Translations under genes and position numbers: made by a program
Assembly (NCBI GenBank): GCA_003164655.1
Contig: PLTW01000085.1
Coordinates: 1 to 29,497, forward strand
DNA: 29,497 nt
Source of the DNA: Actinomycetota bacterium
GTDB lineage: Bacteria > Actinomycetota > Thermoleophilia > UBA2241
Direction: 5' to 3'
The notes under the pieces: generated by a model
Told to the model about the DNA's origin: nothing
What the model saw: the letters and a program-made list of their open reading frames with translations, nothing else
Database searches by the model: none
In this document: piece by piece, positions 22,726-29,497 of the stretch
Layout: each line of letters opens with the position of its first letter
Numbering within the stretch: the first letter of the stretch is position 1

Positions 22726-23706
22726 ATGCACAGCGAAGGTCAGAGTCCTCATCTGCCATTCGGCGACCAGAAGGGCGCGCCATGGCGCGGCCGCGACATC
22801 TTGACGGTGAAGCAGTTCAGTCGCTCAGACCTGGACTATGTGTTCGGCGTGGCGCACGAGATGAGCGTCATGGTCGAGCAGGTAGGCGCCATCGACCTGC
22901 TCAAGGGCAAGATCCTGGCGAACCTGTTCTACGAGCCTTCCACCCGCACATCGTGCTCGTTCATGGCCGCTATGCAGAGGCTCGGCGGAGCTGTGATCCC
23001 CATCAACGAAGTCAAGTCATCGTCTGTGGCAAAGGGCGAGACCATCGGCGATACCGTGCGGTCTCTCGGCTGCTATGCGGACGTGGTCGTCATTCGTAAT
23101 CCCGAGGTCGGTTCGGCGGCACTGGCCGCCGAACACGCCATCACGCCCGTGATCAACGCCGGCGACGGAGTCGGCGAGCACCCGACCCAGGCTCTCCTGG
23201 ACACCTTCACGATCCGCGAGGAGCTCGGGCGGCTCGACAACCTGAACGTGACGCTGCTCGGGGATCTCAAGAACGGCCGGACCGTTCATTCCCTGGCGCG
23301 GCTGCTGACCCGGTTCGAGGGCATCACTCTGCACTATGTATCCCCACCGACCCTGCGCATGCCCCAGGAAGTCGTCGACGAGGTCGCCGCGACGGGGATC
23401 GCCCAGACGGTCCACGAGAGTCTCGACGAGGTGCTCGCCGAAACCGATGTGCTCTACGTGACGCGTATCCAGAAGGAACGCTTCGAGAGCGCCGCCGCCT
23501 ACGAAGAGGTGAAGGACGCCTTTGTCGTGACGCCGGAAACGCTGACCCGCGCCAAGCAGGCGATGATCGTGATGCATCCGCTGCCCCGCGTGAACGAGAT
23601 CAGCGTCGAGTGCGACGACGATCCCCGCGCTGCCTATTTCCGTCAGATGGAATACGGCATGTACGTGCGCATGGCGCTGCTGGCGCTGGTGCTCGGCAGG
23701 GCCTGA
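22726..23706 (+). CDS. pyrB: Aspartate carbamoyltransferase, CAD-like
   Basis: The 326-residue protein joins carbamoyl phosphate and L-aspartate to N-carbamoyl-L-aspartate. All key catalytic residues are present: S72-T73-R74-T75 in PSTRTSCSF, K103 in AKGET, R124, H152 and Q155 in EHPTQ, R185 in NGRTVHSL, R247 and Q249 in TRIQKER, and L286 in HPLPRVNEI. These exclude the inactive YgeW-type paralogue. By comparison with sequences I remember, its SCSF, VINAGDGVGEHPTQALLD, and DPRAAYFRQMEYGMYVRMALL segments match the ATCase domain of animal CAD better than E. coli PyrB. There is no pyrI next to it. The ATG has AGGGAGG 7 nt before it. It is the first gene of the rightward set; pckA follows after 45 bases. 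Confidence 0.93.
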   Translation: MHSEGQSPHLPFGDQKGAPWRGRDILTVKQFSRSDLDYVFGVAHEMSVMVEQVGAIDLLKGKILANLFYEPSTRTSCSFMAAMQRLGGAVIPINEVKSSSVAKGETIGDTVRSLGCYADVVVIRNPEVGSAALAAEHAITPVINAGDGVGEHPTQALLDTFTIREELGRLDNLNVTLLGDLKNGRTVHSLARLLTRFEGITLHYVSPPTLRMPQEVVDEVAATGIAQTVHESLDEVLAETDVLYVTRIQKERFESAAAYEEVKDAFVVTPETLTRAKQAMIVMHPLPRVNEISVECDDDPRAAYFRQMEYGMYVRMALLALVLGRA

Positions 23707-23751
23707 TGACTGCGCTCGATCGTCGTAGCAACCACGAGATAGGAGAGCAGG

Positions 23752-25356
23752 TTGGATAATCCGACAGTTCGTGCGCAGCTCGAGGCTGCGGGTGTCGAGG
23801 TCGGTGTCATCCACCGCAACCTGCCGGCGCCCGAGCTCACGGCCCGCTCGCTGGCTCGCAAGGAAGGCATCCTCGCGGCCAACGGGGCGCTCGTGGTCAC
23901 GACCGGCGCGCGCACCGGCCGCTCGCCCGCCGACCGCTACATCGTCGACGACCAGGGCGCGGCCGGCGTCGCGTGGAGCGGGCCCAACAAGCCCTGCGGC
24001 ACAGACGTGTTCGAGCGGCAGCTCGAGCGCGCGAGTGAGTATCTGCGCCGGCGCGAGGTCTACATCTTCGACGGCTTCGTCGGCGCGGAGCCGGTCTACC
24101 GCCTGCCGGTCCGCGTGGTCGCCGACGCCACCTGGCATGCGCTCTTCGCGCACACCCTGTTCCTGGAGCCGCAACCGATCGAGCTCGAGGGTTTCGCCCC
24201 CGGCTTCACGGTCGTCGACTGCGGCGCTTTGCCCGCCGACGACGAGGGCGGTGTCTTCGTCGGCATCTCGTTCGCCCGCAAGCTCGTGCTCATCATGGGC
24301 ACCATGTACGCCGGCGAGATCAAGAAGGCGCTCTTCACGGTCATGAACTACCTCATGCCCGAGCGCGACGTACTGCCGATGCACTGCTCGGCGACCGCCG
24401 GGCGCGAGGGCGACGTCGCCCTGTACTTCGGCCTGTCCGGGACGGGCAAGACGACCCTGTCGGCCGACTCGTCCCGCCGCCTCATCGGCGACGACGAGAC
24501 CGGCTGGAGCGGCCACGGCGTCTTTAACTTCGAGGGCGGCTGTTATGCCAAGGTGATCCGGCTGTCCCCGCGCGCCGAGCCGCAGATCTTCCAGGCCATC
24601 CGCTTTGGTTCCGTCCTTGAGAACGTGGTCGTCGACCCGCTGACGCGCGCCATCCACTGGGATGACGACTCCATCACCGAGAACACGCGCGCCACGTACC
24701 CCGTCGACCATATCCCCGGCGCGGTCGCCAGCGGCGTGGCCGGCACGCCGCGCAACGTGTTCTTTCTCACCTGCGACGCCTACGGCGTGCTGCCGCCTAT
24801 CGCCAAGCTGACGCCGGCGATGGCCGGCTACCACTTTCTCTCCGGCTTCACCGCCCGGCTGGCAGGCACGGAGAACGGCGTGGACGACCCTGAGCCCACG
24901 TTCTCACCGTGTTTTGGCGGGCCGTTCATGCCGCGCGACCCGGTCGTGTACGCGACCATGCTGGAGGAGCGCCTGCGCGTGAATCCGACGCAGTGCTGGC
25001 TGGTGAACACCGGCTGGAGCGGAGGTCCCTACGGCGTGGGCAAGCGCATGCGCATCTCGCTGACACGCAGCTTGCTCAAGGCCGCCTTCAGCGGCGACCT
25101 CGACGACGTGGAGATGACGCCGCACCCGGTATTTGGCGTGCTGGTCCCCACACATTGCCCCGGAGTTCCCGTCAAACTGCTCGATGCCCGCTCGACCTGG
25201 GCAGACGGCGCGGCCTACGACAGAAGTGCGGCCAAGCTGGCGCGCCATTTCGTCGAGAACTTCCAGAAATTCGTCGGTCGCGTACCGCAGTACATGGAGG
25301 CCGCCGGACCTGCCGTAGCCGGCCAGCCGTCGTCCCGACAGGGAGGGGGGAGCTGA
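23752..25356 (+). CDS. pckA: Phosphoenolpyruvate carboxykinase, ATP-dependent
   Basis: The 534-residue protein converts oxaloacetate plus ATP to PEP and CO2. Motifs of the ATP type are visible: GARTGRSPADRYIV (52-65), PMHCSATAG (209-217), the kinase P-loop GLSGTGKTT (227-235), LIGDDETGW and NTGWSGGPYGVGKR (419-432). The start is a TTG at 23752, with AGGAGAG about 5 nt upstream. Many actinobacteria use the GTP type instead. It sits between ATCase and the aminotransferase, which share oxaloacetate or aspartate. The stop is one base before the aminotransferase ATG. Confidence 0.95.
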   Translation: MDNPTVRAQLEAAGVEVGVIHRNLPAPELTARSLARKEGILAANGALVVTTGARTGRSPADRYIVDDQGAAGVAWSGPNKPCGTDVFERQLERASEYLRRREVYIFDGFVGAEPVYRLPVRVVADATWHALFAHTLFLEPQPIELEGFAPGFTVVDCGALPADDEGGVFVGISFARKLVLIMGTMYAGEIKKALFTVMNYLMPERDVLPMHCSATAGREGDVALYFGLSGTGKTTLSADSSRRLIGDDETGWSGHGVFNFEGGCYAKVIRLSPRAEPQIFQAIRFGSVLENVVVDPLTRAIHWDDDSITENTRATYPVDHIPGAVASGVAGTPRNVFFLTCDAYGVLPPIAKLTPAMAGYHFLSGFTARLAGTENGVDDPEPTFSPCFGGPFMPRDPVVYATMLEERLRVNPTQCWLVNTGWSGGPYGVGKRMRISLTRSLLKAAFSGDLDDVEMTPHPVFGVLVPTHCPGVPVKLLDARSTWADGAAYDRSAAKLARHFVENFQKFVGRVPQYMEAAGPAVAGQPSSRQGGGS

Positions 25357-25357
25357 C

Positions 25358-26515
25358 ATGCCCACTCCATCAAGCCTGGTCACCAGTCTCCCCGCCTCGG
25401 GGATCCGACAGATGATGGCGAAGGCCATGGCTATTCCCGGCGTCGCTCGACTCGACGTCGGCGAGCCGCAGTTCGACACTCCAGGACACATCGTCGACGC
25501 CGCCTTCGCGGCGGCTCGCGCTGGGTTCACGAAGTACACGGCCAGTGCGGGCCTTATCTCGACAAGAGAAGCGATCGCCCGGAGCGTCTCCCAGGATGTG
25601 CCGACGAGTGTGTCGGCGGACAACATCGTCGTTACCGTCGGCGCCGTGGGCGCGCTTTCGAGTGCCGTGCGTGCTGTGGTCGACGCTGGTGACGACGTCC
25701 TGATCCCGAATCCCGGGTGGCCGAACTACATCGCCATGGTGAGATGCGCCGGCGCGGAGCCTCGCCCGTATGCGCTCCACTCAGACAACGGCTTCGTTCC
25801 CACGAGCCACGACCTCGAAGGCGCCCTGACGCCTCGGGCGAAGGCCATACTGATAAACACGCCGGCCAACCCGACGGGCGCCGTCTTTCCGCAGAAGGTC
25901 ATGGAGATGGTGCTGAACTTCGCCCAGGCTCATGACCTCTATGTGATTTCAGATGAGGTCTACGGCAAGATCGTGTTCGGGCGCGAGCTGCCCCACACCT
26001 CCGCCTGGGGACTCGGGCACGACGAGCGCGTCATCGTCGCCAACAGTCTGTCCAAGACCTACTCGATGACTGGCTGGCGCATCGGCTGGTCTCTGGCCGC
26101 GCCGGACATGACGGTCCAGATCGCCAAGCTCCAGGAAGCCTACGTGTCGTGCTGCTCGAGTATCGCCCAGAAGGCCGCGGAAGCGGCCCTTTCGGGGGAC
26201 CAGGCCTGCGTGCATGCCGCTTGCGGCGCCTACCATCGCAACCTCGAGATCGCCGAGGCCGCGCTGGACTCGCAAGGCATCGGCCATGCCCGTTCCGCCG
26301 GTACCTTCTTTCTCTGGGTCGACGTCGGCTGCCATGATTCGTGGAGCTTCGCCGACCGGTTCCTGCAGGAGAGAAAGGTGGCGGTGGCGCCGGGCGACGC
26401 CTTTGGCAGCCAGGGCCACGGGAGAGTGCGACTGAGCCTCGCATCTTCGGTCGAGCAGGTCGAATACGGGGTCCAGCAGCTGGCGGAGTTCTGCGCGAGT
26501 GAGCCGCGTGCGTAG
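25358..26515 (+). CDS. Class I PLP-dependent aminotransferase, probably aspartate-type
   Basis: The 385-residue protein has the class I/II fold: GEPQFDTP (35-42), KYTASAGL (59-66), NPGWPNY (118-124), NPTG at 171-174, D199 in SDEVYG, and the PLP lysine K233 in SLSKTYSMTGWRIGW. R241 and a C-terminal RVRLSLASS would bind substrate carboxylates. It probably exchanges amino groups between aspartate and 2-oxoglutarate, but other substrates cannot be ruled out. The ATG at 25358 follows GGGAGGGGGG, and the gap to pckA is one base, so they are co-transcribed. In this position it would interconvert aspartate for ATCase and oxaloacetate for PEPCK. Confidence 0.88.
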   Translation: MPTPSSLVTSLPASGIRQMMAKAMAIPGVARLDVGEPQFDTPGHIVDAAFAAARAGFTKYTASAGLISTREAIARSVSQDVPTSVSADNIVVTVGAVGALSSAVRAVVDAGDDVLIPNPGWPNYIAMVRCAGAEPRPYALHSDNGFVPTSHDLEGALTPRAKAILINTPANPTGAVFPQKVMEMVLNFAQAHDLYVISDEVYGKIVFGRELPHTSAWGLGHDERVIVANSLSKTYSMTGWRIGWSLAAPDMTVQIAKLQEAYVSCCSSIAQKAAEAALSGDQACVHAACGAYHRNLEIAEAALDSQGIGHARSAGTFFLWVDVGCHDSWSFADRFLQERKVAVAPGDAFGSQGHGRVRLSLASSVEQVEYGVQQLAEFCASEPRA

Positions 26516-26625
26516 GGCAGCCGTCCTTGGTGGGGCCGCCGTCGTTGGCGCGGTTCGGGGTGAACCACGAGGCCACGCCGAGCCGCAGTTCGTGCAGTGA
26601 GTGTGACAGGCAGGAGGACGGACCC

Positions 26626-28071
26626 ATGAGGCTTCTTGTTCGGGGCGGCACGCTCGTATCGCCCGGCGGGCAGCGCAGAGCAGACGTCTTGTGCGAGGAC
26701 GGGCGCATCGCCGCCCTTCTGGGCGCCGGCGAACCCGTGCGGGCAGACGAAGAGCTCGATGCTTCGGGGCGTCTCGTGTTTCCCGGTTTCATCGACCCTC
26801 ACGTTCACACGCGCGACCCCGGGGACACACAAAAAGAAGACTTCGCCCACGCGACGCGCGCCGCCGCCGCCGGTGGCGTCACGACCGTCCTGGTCATGCC
26901 CAACGCCGTTCCGCCAGTGACCGATGTGCCGTCGTTCCGCCAGAGGGCGAGTGAGCATGGCGAAGTAGCCTTCGTCGATTTTGGCCTTTGGGCGCTATCG
27001 CTCGGGCTGTCCAATGTCGGCGAGATCGCCGGGCTCTTCGCCGAAGGAGCGGTGGCCATGAAGCTGTTCTGGGGGTATGCGCTCGACCGCCAGACGCTGC
27101 GGCTGGTCTACAACACCGACGACTACGCTGCCGCGGACATGATCGCGCCCGCGACGAACGGCGAGGTGATCCAGGTCTTTCAGGCGATCGCCGGCGCGCG
27201 CGGACTTCTGGCCGCCCACTGTGAGGACCGCGAGATCCTCGACGTGGCCCAGCGTCAGCTGGGGCACGCGCCGACTGCCTACTCGGAGCTGGTAGTGGCG
27301 CGCCCCGACGTTGCCGAGGCCTGCTCTGTCGCCGTGGGCATCGAGTTGGCACGAGCGACGGGCTGCCGCTTTCATGTGGCGCACATCAGCTCGGAACGGG
27401 CGGTGCATCTCGTCAGCGCGGCAATCGGTGACGGCATCTCGGTCAGTGCCGAAACGTGTCCCCACTATCTCACCTTCGTCGCCGAGGACTGCAAAGGTCG
27501 AGACTCGGCGATGAAAGCGTTCCCCCCTGTGCGCACACGTCGCGACCAGGAGGCTCTCTGGCAGGGCGTCCGCGATGGGACGATCACCTCGATGGGGTCT
27601 GACCATGCCCCGCATACGCTCGCAGACAAGTCGCTGCCCTTCAGCCACGCCCCCGCGGGAATGGTCGCGGTAGAGACGATGGTGCCGTTGATGCTCGATC
27701 GCATGTGCTCGGGTCAGATAACGGCGGAACGGCTGAGCTGGATACTGAGCGAAGGTACGGCCCGGCTGTACGGGCTCTATCCCGGAAAGGGCGCTCTTGA
27801 GCCTGGATCAGACGCCGACATGACTCTGGTCGATCCGTCAATGCAGTGGACAATTCGCGGAGAAGCTCTTCACAGCAAGCAGCGACACACCCCCTGGGAA
27901 GGAACGGCTGTTCACGGCGCCCCCGTCGTCTCGATCTTGCGTGGCGAGGTGGTCATGAGAGACCGTGAGCCCGTAGGAGAAGCCCGCGGGCGACTTGTGA
28001 AGCCGACAGCGTTGCCCTCCACCGTTGACTCCGGCATGATGAGGCTGGGCGTGACGGCCGGCGCACAATGA
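26626..28071 (+). CDS. pyrC: Cyclic amidohydrolase, probably dihydroorotase (type I)
   Basis: The 481-residue protein has the metal-binding set of type I dihydroorotases: HxH at H59/H61, the carboxylated K146 (AMKLFWGY), H198 (AHCE), H253 (VAHIS) and D326 (SDHAPH). R63 of HVHTR and N93 of MPN would hold the dihydroorotate carboxylate. E. coli allantoinase lacks the Arg (HTHIS) and hydantoinases differ too. The C-terminal HTPWEG...GAPVVSILRGEVV is also dihydroorotase-like. It is about 50 residues longer than usual, with an extended tail (about 450-481). The ATG at 26626 has AGGAGG about 9 nt upstream; the frame further upstream is not real. Together with ATCase it forms consecutive steps. Allantoinase or another amidohydrolase stays possible. 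Confidence 0.75.
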   Translation: MRLLVRGGTLVSPGGQRRADVLCEDGRIAALLGAGEPVRADEELDASGRLVFPGFIDPHVHTRDPGDTQKEDFAHATRAAAAGGVTTVLVMPNAVPPVTDVPSFRQRASEHGEVAFVDFGLWALSLGLSNVGEIAGLFAEGAVAMKLFWGYALDRQTLRLVYNTDDYAAADMIAPATNGEVIQVFQAIAGARGLLAAHCEDREILDVAQRQLGHAPTAYSELVVARPDVAEACSVAVGIELARATGCRFHVAHISSERAVHLVSAAIGDGISVSAETCPHYLTFVAEDCKGRDSAMKAFPPVRTRRDQEALWQGVRDGTITSMGSDHAPHTLADKSLPFSHAPAGMVAVETMVPLMLDRMCSGQITAERLSWILSEGTARLYGLYPGKGALEPGSDADMTLVDPSMQWTIRGEALHSKQRHTPWEGTAVHGAPVVSILRGEVVMRDREPVGEARGRLVKPTALPSTVDSGMMRLGVTAGAQ

Positions 28072-28156
28072 ACGCAACCTCGCCACTGGCGCGGGCCGGC
28101 GACGCCGCGGGGCGACTGCTCCGGTCGCCGACAGACCGGGGCAAAGGAGGCGGGTC

Positions 28157-28462
28157 ATGGAAGACGTGCATGAGATCCTGACGGTCTTCAAGTCGGAGTT
28201 TCCTGAGCTCTACGAGGGAATCGAGGCCAGCGGCCGGGCGCTGCACCAGCACGGCGGCCCGCTCGATGCACGCGTGCGGACATTGCTGAAGGTAGCGATA
28301 TCCGCTGCCAGTCATCATCAGCGAGCGCTGGAAACGCATGTCGTGGCCGCCCGCGAGTCCGGGATTCCCGAGGCCGAGATAATGCACTCGCTCCTGCTCG
28401 TCATTCCCACGTGCGGATTCCCGACCTTCATGGAGGCCTACAGCACCTACAAGAACATGTAG
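28157..28462 (+). CDS. Small AhpD/carboxymuconolactone decarboxylase-like protein
   Basis: The 101-residue protein shows the CMD-type helical pattern: VRTLLKVAISAASHHQRALETHVVAARESGIPEAEIMHSLLLVIPTCGFPTFMEAYSTY. In AhpD-type enzymes this region contains a CxxC; here only a single Cys occurs, in PTCGFPT, and the equivalent position is ASHHQR, so disulfide peroxidase activity is unlikely. It could be a decarboxylase-like or structural member. AAAGGAGG stands about 7 nt before the ATG. It is 85 bases downstream of the dihydroorotase, probably in the same transcript. Its TAG stop is followed in frame by a coding-like hydrophobic stretch. Confidence 0.75.
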   Translation: MEDVHEILTVFKSEFPELYEGIEASGRALHQHGGPLDARVRTLLKVAISAASHHQRALETHVVAARESGIPEAEIMHSLLLVIPTCGFPTFMEAYSTYKNM

Positions 28463-28552
28463 TGCTGCTCCGTATCCTCGTGCCTGCTTTTCGGCGGGGT
28501 CGCGGTGCTCTCGGCAGTCGTGCTCGCGTACTTGCTGGCCCTGCTCTGTTAG
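28463..28552 (+). other. In-frame hydrophobic extension after the CMD amber stop
   Basis: After the TAG stop at 28460-28462 the same frame continues for 29 codons reading CCSVSSCLLFGGVAVLSAVV and LAYLLALLC before a second TAG at 28550-28552. About 86% of its codons end in G or C and it encodes a plausible membrane helix. It could be a fused membrane tail separated by a mutation, a read-through product or a small gene with an unseen start. It overlaps the end of the MazF gene by 4 bases. Confidence 0.3.
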
Positions 28553-28896
28553 CGTAGGCCCAGAGAGTGTGCGAGGGCCTCGTCGACCTCGTCCATGAGC
28601 GACTGCGGCAGCATGGCCATCGGAGGGCCCTCGAGGCGGGTAAGGGCTACGGTTCTCAGCTGCTCGCACAGGACCACGCCCTCCTTTGGAAGGAGAGGCG
28701 GCTCGACCCGAACGTGGAACGGATAGGCTTTCTTGGGCAACTGAGAAGTAAGCGCGGCGACGATGGTCACCGATGAGGCCTGGTTGCCGAGGTCATTCTG
28801 AATAACGAGCGCTGGCCTACGGTACCCCTGCTCGCTGCCCTGGGGATTGCCGAAGTCGACCCAGTAGACCTCGCCGCGCCGCGGATGGCCTACCAC
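28549..28896 (-). CDS. MazF/PemK-type toxin endoribonuclease
   Basis: The 115-residue protein has the classical RRGEVYWVDFGNPQGSEQGYRRPALVIQND, followed by LTSQLPKKAYPFHV and VVLCEQLRTVALTRL: the CcdB/PemK fold of MazF RNA interferases. The GTG start is at 28896, overlapping the antitoxin end by 7 bases, the common order antitoxin then toxin. It cuts mRNA when free of antitoxin. The gene is complete and looks functional. Confidence 0.9.
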   Translation of the reverse strand: MVGHPRRGEVYWVDFGNPQGSEQGYRRPALVIQNDLGNQASSVTIVAALTSQLPKKAYPFHVRVEPPLLPKEGVVLCEQLRTVALTRLEGPPMAMLPQSLMDEVDEALAHSLGLR

Positions 28897-29120
28897 TCGG
28901 GCAGAGAGTCAGCGCCGGCCCCGATATCGGCCTCCGCGAGCTCGAGATCAAAGGCCGCCATCTCGCGGTATCCCTCGAGCATCAGTGCGTTCGTCTCCTG
29001 GGCCCTGAGGCACGCGACGGCCTCACGCAGAACGTCGCTTTTGGTCTTCCCGTTCTGCGCTCGTTGACGGACGAACTCAGCCTCGTCATCAGGCAGACGA
29101 ACTTGCATGACCATGCTCAT
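28890..29120 (-). CDS. Ribbon-helix-helix antitoxin
   Basis: The 76-residue protein starts MSMVMQVRLPDDEAEFVRQRAQNGKTKSDVLREAVACLRAQ, a typical RHH fold with an N-terminal beta strand that binds DNA and an alpha-helical hairpin. Its acidic C-terminal tail (LELAEADIGAGADSLPEW) would wrap the toxin. It also represses its own promoter. The start ATG has GGGG about 9 nt upstream. Its promoter and the perfect palindrome lie at 29157-29202. Confidence 0.85.
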   Translation of the reverse strand: MSMVMQVRLPDDEAEFVRQRAQNGKTKSDVLREAVACLRAQETNALMLEGYREMAAFDLELAEADIGAGADSLPEW

Positions 29121-29156
29121 GGCGGCGCCCCTTTGTCTCTCCCCTTCGCGGGGCTG

Positions 29157-29188
29157 AGTGTAGCACAGCGTGTATCAGTCGATGTCAA
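29157..29188 (-). promoter_or_regulatory. Promoter of the toxin-antitoxin pair
   Basis: On the minus strand, TTGACA (29183-29188) is a perfect -35 box. A -10 TGCTAC follows after 17 nt, or TACACT (29157-29162) after 20 nt. It is 37-68 bases before the antitoxin start. Confidence 0.55.
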
Positions 29189-29190
29189 CT

Positions 29191-29202
29191 ACTGTCGACA
29201 GT
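29191..29202. promoter_or_regulatory. Palindrome next to the toxin-antitoxin -35 box
   Basis: ACTGTCGACAGT is a perfect 12-bp palindrome two bases from the -35 box. It is the likely binding site of the RHH antitoxin or toxin-antitoxin complex for autoregulation. Confidence 0.5.
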
Positions 29203-29263
29203 TGTCGGCAGTACGCACTGTCATCTTGATTCCCGAGTTCGACGGTCTCAAGCACACTCTCGC

Positions 29264-29294
29264 GGGGGAAGGGCGGCAGCGCCGCTCTTCCCCC
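29264..29294. terminator. Hairpin with a 14-bp stem
   Basis: GGGGGAAGGGCGGC pairs with GCCGCTCTTCCCCC around an AGC loop, with one G-U-type pair. It may end a transcript from either side. It has no T-run, and no gene ends next to it in the window. Confidence 0.35.
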
Positions 29295-29497
29295 GGAGGA
29301 GTCCCATCTCCACCGAGGCGCGCCGAGGCGCACATCGAGGCGCGCCGCTTGCGTTGGCACGACGCTGGCTGTCTTGGCGTTGTGTGCTCGCTCTCGCACT
29401 GAGTCAATACCGTGTGGCATCCGGCGGTGCAGGACTTTTCCGCTTGAGACGGCGCCACAGGGAAGGTGGGAAGTGGTGCCCCCAACGGAATTCGAAT

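Larger units (their letters stand above)
29121..29497. other. Stretch without a convincing gene
   Basis: Apart from the toxin-antitoxin promoter, its palindrome and the hairpin at 29264-29294, I see no coding signal. The open frames here are Arg/Ser/Pro-rich and lack good ribosome sites. A near repeat of GAGGCGCGCCG occurs around 29316-29345. Confidence 0.6.

Noticed and set aside
22726..23706. YgeW-type inactive carbamoyltransferase paralogue
   Set aside because: The yqe genes next door suggested it, but all ATCase residues (STRT, K103, R124, HPTQ, R185, R247, Q249) are kept.
26626..28071. Allantoinase or hydantoinase instead of dihydroorotase
   Set aside because: HxHxR and MPN residues and the C-terminal HTPWEG fit dihydroorotase better; kept as an alternative because the protein is longer than usual.
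29189..29485. Small minus-strand frame near the window end
   Set aside because: Cys/Arg/Pro-rich, no ribosome site, no recognised family.

Overview
The window is a GC-rich bacterial chromosome segment that looks actinobacterial (Actinomycetota). Supporting this are the high GC, frequent GTG/TTG starts, apparently leaderless promoters (a -10 box 6-7 nt before the start codon, at rlmN and the TetR gene), an LppX/LprG-like lipoprotein and no outer-membrane genes. A deep lineage such as Thermoleophilia is only a guess; there is no rRNA or tRNA. No IS element, phage, integrase or CRISPR array was seen.

Layout. (1) 29-4853: a membrane-anchored Ala/Pro-rich protein, rlmN, galT, and a two-gene signalling unit (PATAN/DUF4388 protein plus PAS-diguanylate-cyclase-like protein) joined by an ATGA overlap. 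(2) 4954-7564: the conserved cluster rpmH-rnpA-yidD-yidC-jag behind a good promoter, without the dnaA and gidB-parAB flanks often found with it. (3) 7681-11232: a lipoprotein, a strong bidirectional palindrome, a zinc-ribbon/coiled-coil protein, a DUF2007-like small protein and endonuclease IV. (4) 11376-18647: hydrolases and transport: a CocE/NonD acyl-esterase or peptidase overlapping an alpha/beta hydrolase, a divergent APC permease, a secreted SGNH hydrolase and a P1-family (DmpA-like) aminopeptidase. (5) 18650-22495, minus strand: TetR, yqeC, mocA, yqeB, a perfect hairpin, pyrE and a possible 36-residue protein. (6) 22536-28552, plus strand and divergent from TetR: aspartate carbamoyltransferase, ATP-type PEP carboxykinase, class I aminotransferase, dihydroorotase and a small AhpD/CMD-like protein. 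(7) 28549-29497: a ribbon-helix-helix/MazF toxin-antitoxin pair with an operator-like palindrome, then about 377 bases without a convincing gene.

The most interesting part is 19.4-28.5 kb. The trio yqeB-mocA-yqeC belongs to the accessory set known from selenium-dependent molybdenum hydroxylases, but no hydroxylase is in the window. It is transcribed away from a plus-strand set whose enzymes connect dihydroorotate, carbamoyl-aspartate, aspartate, oxaloacetate and PEP. This set may supply aspartate for pyrimidine synthesis or, run in reverse, drain pyrimidine rings into central carbon. The ATCase resembles the ATCase domain of animal CAD more than E. coli PyrB, by my recollection of those sequences. 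The TetR-promoter side and the ATCase-promoter side share a short AT-rich control region with two operator-like palindromes.
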